Positions 24,928 through 36,951 of a stretch of 64,000 nt of DNA are shown here, piece after piece (within the stretch, counting starts at the first letter, position 1; each line of letters begins with the position of its first letter). The notes beneath the pieces were generated by a model. It worked only from the letters and a program-made list of their open reading frames with translations, was not told the origin of the DNA and ran no database searches. The translations under genes were made by a program, and so were the position numbers. Source of the stretch: Owenia fusiformis (taxonomy: Eukaryota > Annelida > Polychaeta > Sabellida > Oweniidae); the NCBI GenBank assembly GCA_903813345.2, contig CAIIXF020000011.1, forward strand, positions 35,128,166-35,192,165, in the 5' to 3' direction.

Positions 24928-27900
24928 CTGAAAATTAAAAAAAACTATTAAAGAAACATGATTAAAAATGTGTCTCCGTATCGACTGTGTTGAATAGTTT
25001 ATATTACAATTATTTTTGAATACTCATCTAACTCTACTTTTTTTATTCAGAGGGATATAGGAATGCACTTAAAACCGTTCGACTTACGATTTACCGGGCA
25101 TCGATGATTTTTTGGAATGTATTTTGATAAAAACCCTTTGGACCATTTTTGACAACCATTGAAATAACAACGCAGATTCGGAATCCTAAGAAAATTACCA
25201 ATTAGTCTGATAGGCAAACCTTGTTTTTGGACACAAATATCTTGAAAAGGGTCAGAGTAACCAAAAACAAGCTTTGTTTACAAAAAACATGATTAAAAAA
25301 GAGCGAGAAAAATTATTTTGGACAACTGAGAAAAGTGGTAAAATAGTAAAAACACACGATTTGACCTTGTTCTTAACCTTAGACTTTTATAAAAAAAGGA
25401 GTTCATTTGCCATCATCTCAGGCACGTTCCTTAACTAACCATCTAAGCAGCTTAAACTGAGGGCTTATAGTTGAGAAATCAGTTGTAGAACAAGAAAAAA
25501 CAATTAAGAAATGTGGCAAACATTTCTAGAATGCAACAGTACATTGACCTGTTGCAAATCAAGGGTACATTTTCTACAGAGTATTGTGAAGAAAACGTGA
25601 AGAAAAACAATTGTTGCCAAAAGTAAATTGGAACATGCATATTGTTTTTTTAATAAAATAGTACCGTGGGTACTGGGCTATCATGGTGTTGCTCAAAAGT
25701 GAATGATGGCTAAAACGACAAAAAAACTTTCTAGATAGCCACCAGAATGCAAGATGGCTGCCGAAAAGTTAATCAGCTCTAGAACTTCTTACCATGTAAC
25801 ATGTGTGAAAATTTGAAGTAAATCCGTTTGGTTTTCCTGAAATCACGATTACAAGATTTATCCAAAAACTTCCAAGATGACTGCCAGATTGCAAGATGGC
25901 CACCGGAAAACAAATGACCTCTTGGACTTCTTACCATGTAACATGTGTGAATCTGTTCAGTGGTTTTCCTGGAATTACGATGAGAGAAAGTACTGGACAA
26001 AACTTCTTTTTTGAGGGACCAGATCATGGACTATTATTACAAGGTGGAAGATGGTGTAAATATTAAGCTTTTGATATGAAACTAAGATGTTAATCATGTA
26101 TATTATATGTACATTTAAAATCATAAAATATTGCAGATTGTTAAATATTGGAGATTTCAGCAGGGGCCAAATTTGATCTAATCAAATTTAATTCCAGCTT
26201 ATTTAATCAATGGATATTATATTGTTACAATAAAATATTATATTTAGGTGCATAAATTAATCATGAAAACTTGAAAATAAGTGGCCACAACATGTTGAAA
26301 TTGGGGGTAGTGAGAATGTGTTTTCTCGGATCAAAAACTGATTAAGGTTCCTTTGAAATATGAGCTATGTATGTGGGTTTTGTCTATTCGTCTTTCTGAT
26401 AATAATAAGCAAAATTCAATACTGATACAAAAGATTCATAACCTTTTCAAAAGAAATGTATCTTCAGTATTTCATATCATTTAAACAATAAACACCGCCA
26501 CCATAGAGTGAGTAAATTAGAAAATTAAAAGCAGTCAGGAGAGTACCCTGTTGCATGCCTACATTCCTGAATTTAAACTTCAGGCATGTATACATTATGC
26601 ATTATAAATGCATTAAAATTATAGGCATACATTATGAATAGCTGTGACGGAGAAGCAAAACATACAAGATGAGTCTTTTGATTAGGACAATATATTTGAA
26701 GCACACGTTTACCTCACTATCATAGGCTTTATAATTTGACAGGTGATTTCATTTGGCACTGTTAAGTTTCCCATCTACCACATACTTCCTCCCACAATGC
26801 AACGCGCCTTAAATCAAAATGGCCAAAATTTGAATAGATTTCGAGAGTCAAATATTACAGCAAATTGTTCCAGTTATAAAGCATCGTTTCGACTGATCGA
26901 TCGCTCATTACATTAGAAAAAAGAATCTTCTTCACAGAAGAGAAGAAAAAAGGTAAGGAAACTGCCGATATTGTCAGAACTTGAATCTTCAAATCATGTG
27001 AAAAAAAACGCAAAGAATCAAAGCCTTAAATTTGTGGGGTTATTTTGAGAAACAAATGTCCTAATTATCAAAAAACTCAAAATAACCCCACATTTATGGG
27101 GGTAATTCAGAGCCTGATTTAACTTCTATTCGAATTTCAAGAACTGTCGTTTACGAAATTCTCTTGGTCACGTGACCGTAATGTAAGCAAATTTAACGAT
27201 TAGTCAGGTAACATATAGGTTTCCCTAGTATATTCAAATTTCAGACTTACATGTAACTAGTTTCGGCAAAAGTAATTGATTGGTACAATCGCAAAATTAG
27301 CACTGAAAGCGGGGGACTTGTCCCTTGGTAAGTAGGAAGATGAATATGTGTTAAGGCTCAGCATGCATAAAAGTCCTGGGGGTCTTTATTGTGGTATATA
27401 AAGTGTTTCCTGGTCATCTCAACCCCAAGTCAATTTAACCAAGTAAAACTCAGCCCCAGTAAAACTCAACCCCAAGTCAACTCAACCCCTGTGAAACTTA
27501 ATCCCAGTAAAACTCAACCACTGTGAAACTCAACCAAAAGTCAACTCAACCCCTGTAAAATTCAACCCCTATTTATTTTAGGATTGACAAAATGAATGGG
27601 TTTGAGTTTTACAAGGCTGAGTTGAACTTGGTTTGAGTTGTACGTGAAGTTGAGTTTCACTGGGGTTGAATTGACTGGGGTTGAGTTTTACTGGGTTGAG
27701 TTGACTTGTGACTGAGATGACCTGTCACCTCTATGTATATATATATATTGCCTCTTTAAATCGTGTTGTTGGGTAATATCACTAGCTTTACAATTAAAAC
27801 CACTACAGTGTAGTCTTTGAGTTAAATAGAAGTTGACAAGGAAATTTGATCGCCATTTCATTACCACTTTTTAGTATCTCAGACCCGAATAATAAAACAT

Positions 27901-30900
27901 ACCTGTGTATTCTTTGTAGATCTGATATACTGATGTTACATACATCATTAGAACTGCTATCTTCACAGGCAGGGCAATATTCATCGGAGCTACTCGAAGA
28001 GGAAAGTCGGCTCCTATACGAATCTAGTTAAAATAGAGGTACATTTTTGACTTGTTTCATGTGTCCCGATCCATGTGTTCTAGATACACATGTATTCCTT
28101 AAAGTAGAAGCGCCATCTTTTTTACAACCTTCAGCTTATTTTTATTGAATATGCAAATATGTAAACACTGGTTATAGGCCATGGTATGACTCCGGAATAT
28201 GAAGAATCTGTAACACAATATTTGGCTTATATTGTAGTTTTACCCAATGTTATCAATTGAAATGTTTAAATTACAAAAAGTCGTTTTTGATAGACTTTTT
28301 GTTCCAAAATTTGTGAATTTATTTAAAACTAACTTTTAGAGGTCACACCTTATTTGGCCATTATTCATACCAATGCATAGCATTCATCCTCGCATGTTTT
28401 TGCCGAAAAAATTCGGTTCATAAATAAACGAGAAATTAACTTATCAGTGCATGGAAAGGGTTCCGAGAAAAATGCATTTCAAAATTTTAGTTCTCATAGA
28501 AACCAATGGTACGGTGATATCTAAAACATAATATATTCTTCCTTTTAACCTAGTTAGACGATCAACATTGGTTTATTACTGAGGTCTAGCATATTTAGAA
28601 AATATTGAAATCGAAAAAGTTTTTGCCACCTTAGTGACATCACTAATGTTACAAAATATTTTTGATATGCTAAGACATTGAAGTGGCCCGTTAAATATGG
28701 TATTTTATTATTGAAATAGTGTGTCCTCTGTTCAATCATTGCATTGGTGTTAAAAAGATAATCTTTTTTGAAACGCATGAAGAAATATTTGATGATTAAA
28801 AAATGTCAACTTTTTTTGAAAAATGGCGGGAAATTTGATTATTTGAGAAATGAAATGCACATAACTTTTTTTTCAAGACAAATAGTAAATGAATGATAAA
28901 AAAAGTCGATATGTCTCAAATCTTTTAAAATGCCGTTTGCTGAGAAAACTTCGGGCCTTTGGGTCGAAATATGCTTCTCATTACAATGGGTCTAAAAAGT
29001 AAAAATGTAACTATTTTCATTCGAATATTTACATATTAAATAAGACTCGAGACGTTAATGTAAGCATTAGAGGTCGCAACGGTACTGGAAACCAGCACCG
29101 GTAACCGTCACGCTAATAACCGTACCGTTACCGAAATACCGGTAAAAATATGTAAGATAAAATGCCAATGCGCTGCACTTTGTTGCTAACTCTCTCCGTA
29201 GCTTCTCAAGTCTATATGCATACATGCTGCAAGACCGATTAGAACCTATACTTATGAACTTCACGAAATAGTATGTAACTATCTAACCCCCCTATCACAC
29301 CAAACTAGTTCTTACCCGTTCTTGCCAGTCCTAGGAAAATGTCGTAAAACGGGCTCAATCTGGCTGCGGTCGGGATATATGTCTAAAATAATTAGCTACT
29401 TCGTTCATAAACAGTCTTCAATACGTCCATCTCATTCGCAGTTCGTTCAGGTCGCACCACGTCGGTGTGCAACGTAGTATAAACCGTCCCTTGTCTAGAA
29501 GGTCATGATGACCTGATTAACGAACGGTATGGTCGCCATCGAATTTTGAATCGATTCAAAATTCTAAATCACATACCCCATCCGGGAAAGTCCATGAAGT
29601 TCGTAAACAGACCGTAGAACGTTGTAGCTACGTTCATTCAGTTCGCACACAGTTTAAAACCGATTTGGCAACGTTTTGACGATCACAAGAAAATTTTGAG
29701 CATGCTCTAAGTGCTGGAGGACCTACTCGTTCTAGTAGTTTCATGAAGTTTGTAAACAGATCCCAAACGGTTCTTAGTGGGTTCTTAGTACGTCAAATCC
29801 GTTCGTGCACAGTTTACGGCCGTTTTCGAGAACGTAGTGAGAACTAGTTTGGTGTGATAGTAGGGTTACGAATCAAGATGTATTTTTAGTTTTAAATTAA
29901 ATGTATCACACATTTCAAACCATTTCGCAACTGTATCAATAGCAAGCGACGTGCATTATACATGGTTAAGCTATTATTACCGGGTAGGTAAATTAGATTT
30001 TATTAACTGTCTTGAGTTCTGGAAAGTAAACGGAGGAAAATATCCTGATGTGGCGAGTTTGGCTGAAACATATCATGCTATTCACTCGTCATTCGTGTCA
30101 AGTGAGCGGCAGTTCAGTGCAACTGGCAACACCATCACTTCCAAACGGGCACGACTTCAACCTGGGGTTGTCAATGCCTTGTTGTTCGTAAATGACTATG
30201 ACAAACATATAATTCAGTTTCTGGATCTGAAGTTGACACTACAACTACACCGGAACTGCCAAACATAACTACAACCAAATATGAGCCTGAGCATGAAGCT
30301 ACTACACCCGAACTGCCAAACATGGACATCACACCCGAACTGCCAACATGGAAATCACACCTGAACTGCCAAACATGGACATCTTAATGTCTATGTGAAT
30401 GTACGCATCGTGAAAGTTGAAATTAAATGAAATAATTAAAAAAACGACGTGTCTTTTATTTCCCCGGGGATTTTCGTCGGTTAACCGGTTAATAATTCCA
30501 ATACCGGTAAATGCTTAATTCCGTACCGAAACCGTATAACCGGAATTACCGTCAGCCTCTAGTAAGCATATTTACAATAAATTGGATTATCATTATGTCA
30601 AAATTGATTCTAATTTCAATGTAATTTCTACTGGTTAATTAGTGTTATTATATAAATTAGCTTATTTTATTTTGTTTATTTATAATTTCAAATATATTAG
30701 GTTTTTCCTATTTCAAATTTTTATTAAAGAAGCTATTGCTATCATCGCCAGGATTCAAACAGGAAATGATAATGATAAAAATAGGCTGAAGGTTGTAAAA
30801 AAGATGCGCTTCTACTTTAGGGAATACGTGTGTATCTAGAATATATGGATCGGGACACATGAAGAAATAATAAAACATGACAAATATGTAAAATATATAT

Positions 30901-33900
30901 CTATTTTAATGTTATAGAGGTATTAGAACGTTTATGGGAAATTACCGATAATTGATATTTTCAAAATCAGTTGTTTTACTGAAGCCTGTGCTGTGTGTGT
31001 TGATACCAGCTACATTTAATGTGCGCTATTTTAAAGTCATCACAACTAGTTATCATAATCATGCGATGTATACTGAAAATATTGCTAATTATTTCTCAAA
31101 AGGATGTGTGTTACCCATGCAATGAAATTCTTTTTTATGCATGTACCATTTGTCTAATATTTTGTATCCTCCAACACACTGTTTGAATTAACATTGCTGA
31201 TGCATCATTTGTTTGAGATTTCGCCAGAAAGTGCCCTTCAGGGTTACCTCTTAAATGACAGACAATGAAAGCATTAGACAAAATATTGTTATTTTTGTGG
31301 TGGATTTAGGTTTTGCTGTCCAATATTTTGCATCCTCCAAACATTAAGATTTAATGAATGCACGTAAATAATTTCAAACAATTATTTTCAGAAATTAGAC
31401 TTATCCAATGTAGTATTTAAATTATTGTTATATAAATTCTCAATTAATTCGAATTTTTTAGTAAATTGAATATGTTGAGTATGTGTTGGAGGATACAAAA
31501 CATATGGATATTATAAAACGTGTTGGTTTTTAATGAGTACGACATATCAAACAACCCCTTTTGAGAGATGGTGGTAAACATATTTTATCACCCAGTTGGA
31601 AATCATCAACGGACTCGATGCTTAATCTATTATGTTGTCCGAGTTTCCATAGCCAAATTTGATTTTTGTCCAAAAAATCACCATTAAAGCTGTTTTTAAG
31701 AAATAAAAAGCAATATTTTCAATAAACGTATATTGCATGGTCATGGTAAACAGTTGTGTTGACAACACAATAGCACATATACAGTGTCGTTGATCTCAAT
31801 ACACATGGCGCAGAATTTTCGCATTAAATTGTTGTCAATCAGCCAACATTACATAAAATACCGTGTTTTTACAGAATGTTTTCAATGATCGGTTTAAGAG
31901 AAAAACATTGCTGAATTCAGTTCTCCATATCGATACTCTTCTTTTCAATATCGATTCATTTATCTGCTCCAGCAATATGACTAATGCGCACCTATAGTAC
32001 ATTTTTAATTTTGGAACTTTATGGGGTAAAGTGAACTTAGAACCTCAGTAAGTATGGAATACATCTGTTATGTACGGTCGGTTTTGGATACAGAGATTAT
32101 CCCTCGGAAAATATATGTATCTAAAAACCCAGTATCCAAAAACCTCCCAGTACATATCCCTTAATTACTCTGAAGGGAAATTCTTTACCTTTATTTTGAA
32201 CATCAAGAGTGTTTTGATCATCTAGTGCAGAAGACGAGGAGGATGGTTCTGGGTCCATGCATTTTGTACGTCTCTTCTTGGAAGGTAATGCTATTTCTGA
32301 GGAAGATGTTCTTTTCCTAAAACGGTATTATAAGTGATAATATGTTTCTGGATTTTTATACTGATATGAAACGGTATGTACACGCAGCTATGAGCTGCAG
32401 AAAATATAGACTGAGGCTGCATTGCATCGACCAACAACTCGTTGGTATATATTCATTGAATCTAATTTTTCTCATAATCCAAGCTACATTATAGTCTGAT
32501 CATTCTCACCACAAAACATATTGACAATTGGTCCAGTTTACTCATAGTCGTTAAATTGACATTAAATGCATATTTAAAAAACCTGATATTGTCAGTTTCC
32601 TCGACAGACGTTGAGAGCACCATCTGGGGTTCTTGTGTTAAAACATTGAGAGAATCGGCTGTCATGGCTGTCACTTCGAAATCATCGAGCACCGTGCCTA
32701 TGAACCGAAAAATAAGTCCAATAAAATAAGCGTTTATATCTTTAATATGCACTGAATATTTGGAGATGACTGATACATGATGACTGATACATGTGTTTTA
32801 ATAAAGCGTTTTCTTTCAAGTGAGGCAAATCGGAGTGAAACAATCCGATGCATTGAAGAATGCTATCTACTTGCTCATATTTCTACTTACAGCTTCCAGT
32901 TGGTTTTACATCAAACGTTGGTCCTGTGGTATTTGTTTCATGCACTTCCATTGGATCTGTGGAATAACGATAATAGGGACTTAGCTATAATGATGATATG
33001 TGTCATTCTGAAGGCAAATCATATGATTTTCTTTGTATCAAAACACATTTGGATTGCAATTGTCACGTGGGATTGTGTCAGTGACTGTCATTAATTCAAT
33101 AAAACATAATTACAATATCTGAGTGAAGTTATGTATTATTTTTATTTTAAGTATTATCAATGTTCTTTTTACCTCGTTCGACGTCGCAAAACTTTGATTG
33201 GCTTTCGTCGTCGTCTTCGAAATGTTTGTCTTCCCCAGTGTTTCCGTCTTCTGAAGCAGTGTCATCGTAATGCTGTTCCCTAGTAAATATATCATAAAGT
33301 GTTCGTTTTACCTTTAAAATGTTAAAGATGCTCATTGAAATCTACTGCTAATATATAATTTACCGAGCTTAAGAAGACTGAATAAATTAGATAAGCTTAT
33401 GGTTTAACTTTCTTGAGCTAATATCAGTTTTCCTTTTGTCAAAATTCCAAGGACATGCATGTATGTCTATGTAACTTTCGATCATTGTTTGAAATCAAAT
33501 ATTGATAGACTTGAACCGGGTACCCGAGACATCTATCAATATAACCTAAATAAGTGTATCAATCTCCGTGAATTGTACGGTCAATCTATGTGAACAGATT
33601 CTTCGATTCCTTTAGATTCCGACAGTAGTAATTCAAATCGTAGTAATGATGGGGTTAGTACATACTAGAGTGATATAGTCACTGTGTGAGAAGGTCTTAA
33701 GTTAAGTAGGGGGGGGGGTGTCACAAGGGGCATGTAGCTAGACTAAGGGCTATAATAGTAGCATACGAAATGATTTGTTATTACTGTACCTCATAGATAA
33801 CTGGTTATGATGTTTTGGTGATACGTTTGCAATTTTGTCTTCGCCATTATGATCATTTTTAAAACTGTGTACCATACTCTCGTCATTTAGGACACCGCTT

Positions 33901-36900
33901 GTTATTGTTGTTTCGCCAGTAGTGGCACTTTCGAATGTATATTGATCATCTTCGTCTGCTTTACCAGGTCTACCGTGAGTGTTTCTATTGACTTGCAGTA
34001 CACGATTTATAACTAAAAATAATATATTAAATTTAGCATAACATCATTCGTATACATTTTATGCCTGATGCAATAAGAAAAATCACCCTCGATTTTCAGG
34101 GGCAGTTCCTAAATTCACTGAATACTCGTAGCAAGTCTACAAACTACATTCGTTTCACTAGGTTTACCATATTCTCTAACATTTTAAAAGGGAGGTGTTT
34201 GACGTCTTGAATTGTTACTTACAAATCAAATTCGAACGAATTCACATTTTATTTAATATACATAATGTAGCTCATTCTAGCTATGCGTTACGATTTACCA
34301 TTTTTGCTTCATACGTAAACCCACGAACCTTCTCGTTCATCATTTCTCTTCAGTGTATCTAAGATTGAGCTCATTGTTCCCATTTCTTCATTATAAAACA
34401 TAAACGCTTCTTCATCAGTACGCAGTCGACCACTTTTTATGGACTCTTCGATTGTGGATGCGTAACCTCGCTTATTTGAAGCAAACGCATCGAAGACCGC
34501 TTGACGCGCTACTTGACGTAATGTTGATTTGGATTTCATCCTCGGTTGCTCAAGATTGTGTATTGCCTCATGTTTTTGTTCAGCTGTTGCGTTCGGATAC
34601 ATCGACATCAGATGCTGATAGTTTCGATCTTCAGCACCAAATATAGTGAGTAGACAATACAAATGTATTGCATTTGAGGAAGAACGCTTGATCGAGGTTA
34701 ATGGGGAATTCCCGAACTTATCCTTAACATTGACATCTGCTCTATGACCAATAATGAACCGAGCGATAGGTGGTGAGTCTTGTTCAACAGCTAGTATCAG
34801 CGGGGTCTTTCCATTATTATTCCTGGCATTGATGTTATGACCTTCCTTTATTAAACACCAGGCATATTTCAGGTCATTTTGCATAATGGCATCTAATAAA
34901 GCAGTCTTTCTTTTCATTTCATCCAATATTGTCAAAACCTCTTTGATATCAGCTTTATACATTATAAATTCTTTTTGATCAGAAGGAATTTGACCATTGT
35001 CGATCAGGAACTGGATTGTGGACACGTACCCTTGTTTATTTGATGCAAATGTCATGTAGAGAACGTGTCTTGCTAAATACTTCAAAGATAATCTGGACTG
35101 TTCATTCCATCTATCAAGTTTCATTCTAGTTTCATGTTGTTGGTCATTTGTTGCGTTTTCGTTCAATGACATTAGATGTTGGTAATTGTCATCTTTTGCA
35201 CCCCTTGTGTAAAGCAGGGAATATATTTTCAGCCCTTTTGGTGATGATATATTTATAGAGGTGAGAGGGGACTTTTCCCGTGTATCAAGAGTTTTTATAT
35301 TTGCACCATGGTCCAATAGAGCTTCAACATACTCTGGTTGTTCTCTTTCAGCAGCAATAATCAATGCAGTGTCCCCAGCGTTATTCTTCGCATTGACATC
35401 TGCACCATGTTCTAGAAGAAGACGAAGAAAAGGATCATCATTGTCATTCCTAGCAGCAATAATCAATGCAGTGTTCCCATTGCCATCCTTAGAATTGACA
35501 TCTGCGCCATGTTCCAGAAGTAGACGAAGACGAGTATCATCTTTGTCATTCCTAGCAGCAATAATCAATGCTGTGTTCCCATCGTTATTCTGATCATTGA
35601 CATCTGCGCCATGTTCCAGAAGTAGACGAAGAGGAGTATCATCTTTGTCATTCAACGCAGCAATAATCAATGCAGTGTCCCCATTGCCATCCTTAGCATT
35701 GACATCTGCGCCATGTTCCAGAAGTAGACGAAGACGAGTATCATCTTTGTGATACTTAGCAGCAATAAACAATGCAGTGTTCCCATTGCCATCCTTTGCA
35801 TTGACATCTGCGCCATGTTCCAGAAGTAGACGAAGAGGAGTATCATCTTTGACATTCAACGCAGCAATAATCAATGCAGTGTCCCCATTGCCATCCTTAG
35901 CATTGACATCTGCGCCATGTTCCAGAAGTAGACGAAGACGAGTATCATCTTTGTGATACTTAGCAGCAATAAACAATGCAGTGTTCCCATTGCCATCCTT
36001 AGCATTGACATCTGCGCCCTGTTCCAGAAGTAGACGAAAGCGAGTATCATCTTTCTCATTCCGCGCAGCAATAATCAATGCAGTGTTCCCATAGTTATTC
36101 TGAGCATTGACATCTGCACCATGTTCCAGAAGTAGACGAAGACGAGTAACATCTTTGTCATACCTAGCAGCAATAATCAATGCAGTGTCCCCATCGTCAT
36201 CCTTTGCATTGACATCTGCGCCATGTTCCAGAAGTAGACGAAAGCGAGTATCATCTTTCTCATTCCGCGCAGCAATAATCAATGCAGTGTTCCCATAGTT
36301 ATTCTGAGCATTGACATCTGCACCATGTTCCAGAAGTAGACGAAGACGAGTAACATCTTTGTCATACCTAGCAGCAATAAACAATGCAGTGTTCCCATTG
36401 CCATCCTTTGCATTGATATCTGCGCCATGTTCCAGAAGTAGACGAAGACGAGCATCATCTTTGTCATTCCGAGCAGCAATAATCAATGCAGTGTCCCCAT
36501 CGTCATCCTTTGCATTGATATCTGCGCCATGTTCTAGAAGTAGACGAAGACGAGTACCATCTTTGTCCTTCCTAGCAGCAATTATCAATGCAGTGTTCCC
36601 ATTGCCATCCTTTGCATTGATATCTGCGCCATGTTCTAGAAGTAGACGAAGACGAGTATCATCTTTGTCATTCCAAGCAGCAATAATAAATGCAGTGTTC
36701 CCATTGCCATCCTTTGCATTGACGTCTGCGCCATGTTCCAGAAGTAGACGAAGACGAGCATCATCTTTGTCATTAAACGCAGCAATAAGTAATGCAATGT
36801 TCCCTATGTCATCTTCAGTATTGACATGTGCGCCATGTTCAAAAGCTATGGCAAGATTAGTACCTTCTTTGTCAGCCATCGCAGCAAATACATCATTGCA

Positions 36901-36951
36901 GTGTCTCCATCGTTTGCCTTCTTTTGTTGGGGAAAATCTGACACCAATCAT
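23964..36951 (-). CDS. Ankyrin-repeat / trypsin-fold serine protease fusion protein
   Basis: One seven-exon gene read on the minus strand: 36951-34329, 34012-33790, 33279-33173, 32697-32583, 32316-32189, 28023-27903 and 24927-23964. Every junction is GT/AG and every phase fits; the total is 4281 bases, 1426 residues. Order: ~15 ankyrin repeats of 34 residues, a degenerate module, two or three more ankyrin-like repeats and a second copy of the module (to ~874), a hydrophilic linker with acidic runs, a basic patch (PSKKRRTK) and serine runs, then a PA-clan serine protease domain. No signal peptide or membrane segment is visible, so it is probably intracellular. Ankyrin repeats usually bind proteins, so a sensor or scaffold that aims a protease is the natural reading, but that is inference. 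The start is uncertain: ATG at 36951 follows an in-frame TGA, and the ATG of MADKEG (near 36879) has a better context. I do not recognise a named orthologue. Confidence 0.82.
25745..25985 (+). repeat. Tandem duplication with AAGATGGCCRCCG motif
   Basis: Two diverged copies, each with CAAGATGGCTGCCG or CAAGATGGCCACCG followed by CTTCTTACCATGTAACATGTGTGAA and GGTTTTCCTG-AAT-ACGAT. A similar AAGATGGC-GC motif recurs in the loose repeats near 58130-58800. Confidence 0.6.
27413..27722. mobile_element. 310-bp foldback element with arms made of CTCAACCCC tandem repeats
   Basis: Bounded by GGTCATCTCA and its inverse TGAGATGACC. The left arm (to ~27575) is a run of units like AACTCAACCCCTGTGAA or AACTCAACCCCAGTAAA; the right arm (27598 on) is the same run inverted (TTGAGTTTTACTGGGGTTGAG). 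A short non-repeat spacer separates them. Confidence 0.8.
29292..29860. mobile_element. CTATCACACCAAAC MITE inserted in the hAT element
   Basis: 569 bases with inverted ends CTATCACACCAAACTAGTTCT. It matches the 5118-5879 copy in opposite orientation, including the CCGTTCTTGCCAGTCCTA and GGTCATGATGACCT blocks. Its insertion must postdate the hAT insertion. Confidence 0.85.
29951..30268 (+). pseudogene. hAT transposase C-terminal fragment (dimerisation domain)
   Basis: Open frame of ~105 codons with the hAT C-terminal dimerisation signature: FWKVNGGKYPDVASLAETY, then SSERQFSATGN, TSKRARLQPGVVNALLFV. The rest of the transposase (BED finger and catalytic core) is missing, so this is a relic. 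Confidence 0.88.
31157..31503. mobile_element. MITE with TTTTGTATCCTCCAACACA ends
   Basis: Inverted ends ATTTTGTATCCTCCAACACA and TGTGTTGGAGGATACAAAA bound ~345 bases. An internal ATTTTGCATCCTCCAAAC repeats the end motif at about 31325. Non-coding. Confidence 0.72.
31815..31948 (+). repeat. Dispersed repeat, pair of 59327-59452
   Basis: About 125 bases (TTTCGCATTAAATTGTTGTCAATCAG through CAGTTCTCCATATCGATAC) recur in the same orientation at 59327-59452 with few differences. Family unknown. Confidence 0.75.
34329..36951 (-). other. Ankyrin-repeat exon of the fusion gene (102-bp tandem units)
   Basis: About 15 consecutive units of 34 residues with the ankyrin core G-TALIIAA and LLLEHGADVNAK, encoded by nearly identical 102-base tandem repeats (about 35340-36850). 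Two-unit blocks are themselves duplicated. After them comes a module with NYQHLMS, LARHVLYMTFASNK and STIQFLIDNG, then further ankyrin-like units and a second version of the module (NYQHLMS, VARQAVFDAFASNK, STIEESIKSG). Each resembles a degenerate SOCS-box-like helix pair, but that is weak. Near 36893-36929 another ankyrin-like start (DGDTA) lies in a different frame, suggesting a frameshift in the first unit. Confidence 0.85.

Larger units (their letters stand above)
24928..27902 (-). other. Last intron of the ankyrin-protease gene
   Basis: Two features stand out: a tandem duplication of ~135 bases at 25745-25985, built around GCAAGATGGCYRCCG and CTTCTTACCATGTAACATGTGTGAA, and a foldback element at 27413-27722. 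No other gene is supported. Confidence 0.55.
29068..30561 (+). mobile_element. hAT transposon, internally deleted, 8-bp target duplication
   Basis: Ends TAGAGGTCGCAACGGTA and, inverted, TAGAGGCTGACGGTAAT. The octamer GTAAGCAT abuts both ends (29060-29067 and 30562-30569), a perfect hAT-type target duplication. CCGGT-rich subterminal repeats occur at both ends. It retains the 3' end of a transposase gene and is interrupted by a MITE. Confidence 0.92.
28056..30863. mobile_element. Outer inverted-repeat element of a three-level nest
   Basis: Arms of ~90 bases (28056-28147 and 30776-30863) begin TTCATGTGTCCCGATCCAT and continue AGATACACATGTATTCCTTAAAGTAGAAGCGC; the right arm is the inverse with few changes. 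It encloses a hAT element, which encloses a MITE. The left end lies ~32 bases from exon 28023-27903, on its acceptor side. No clear target duplication was found. Confidence 0.75.
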
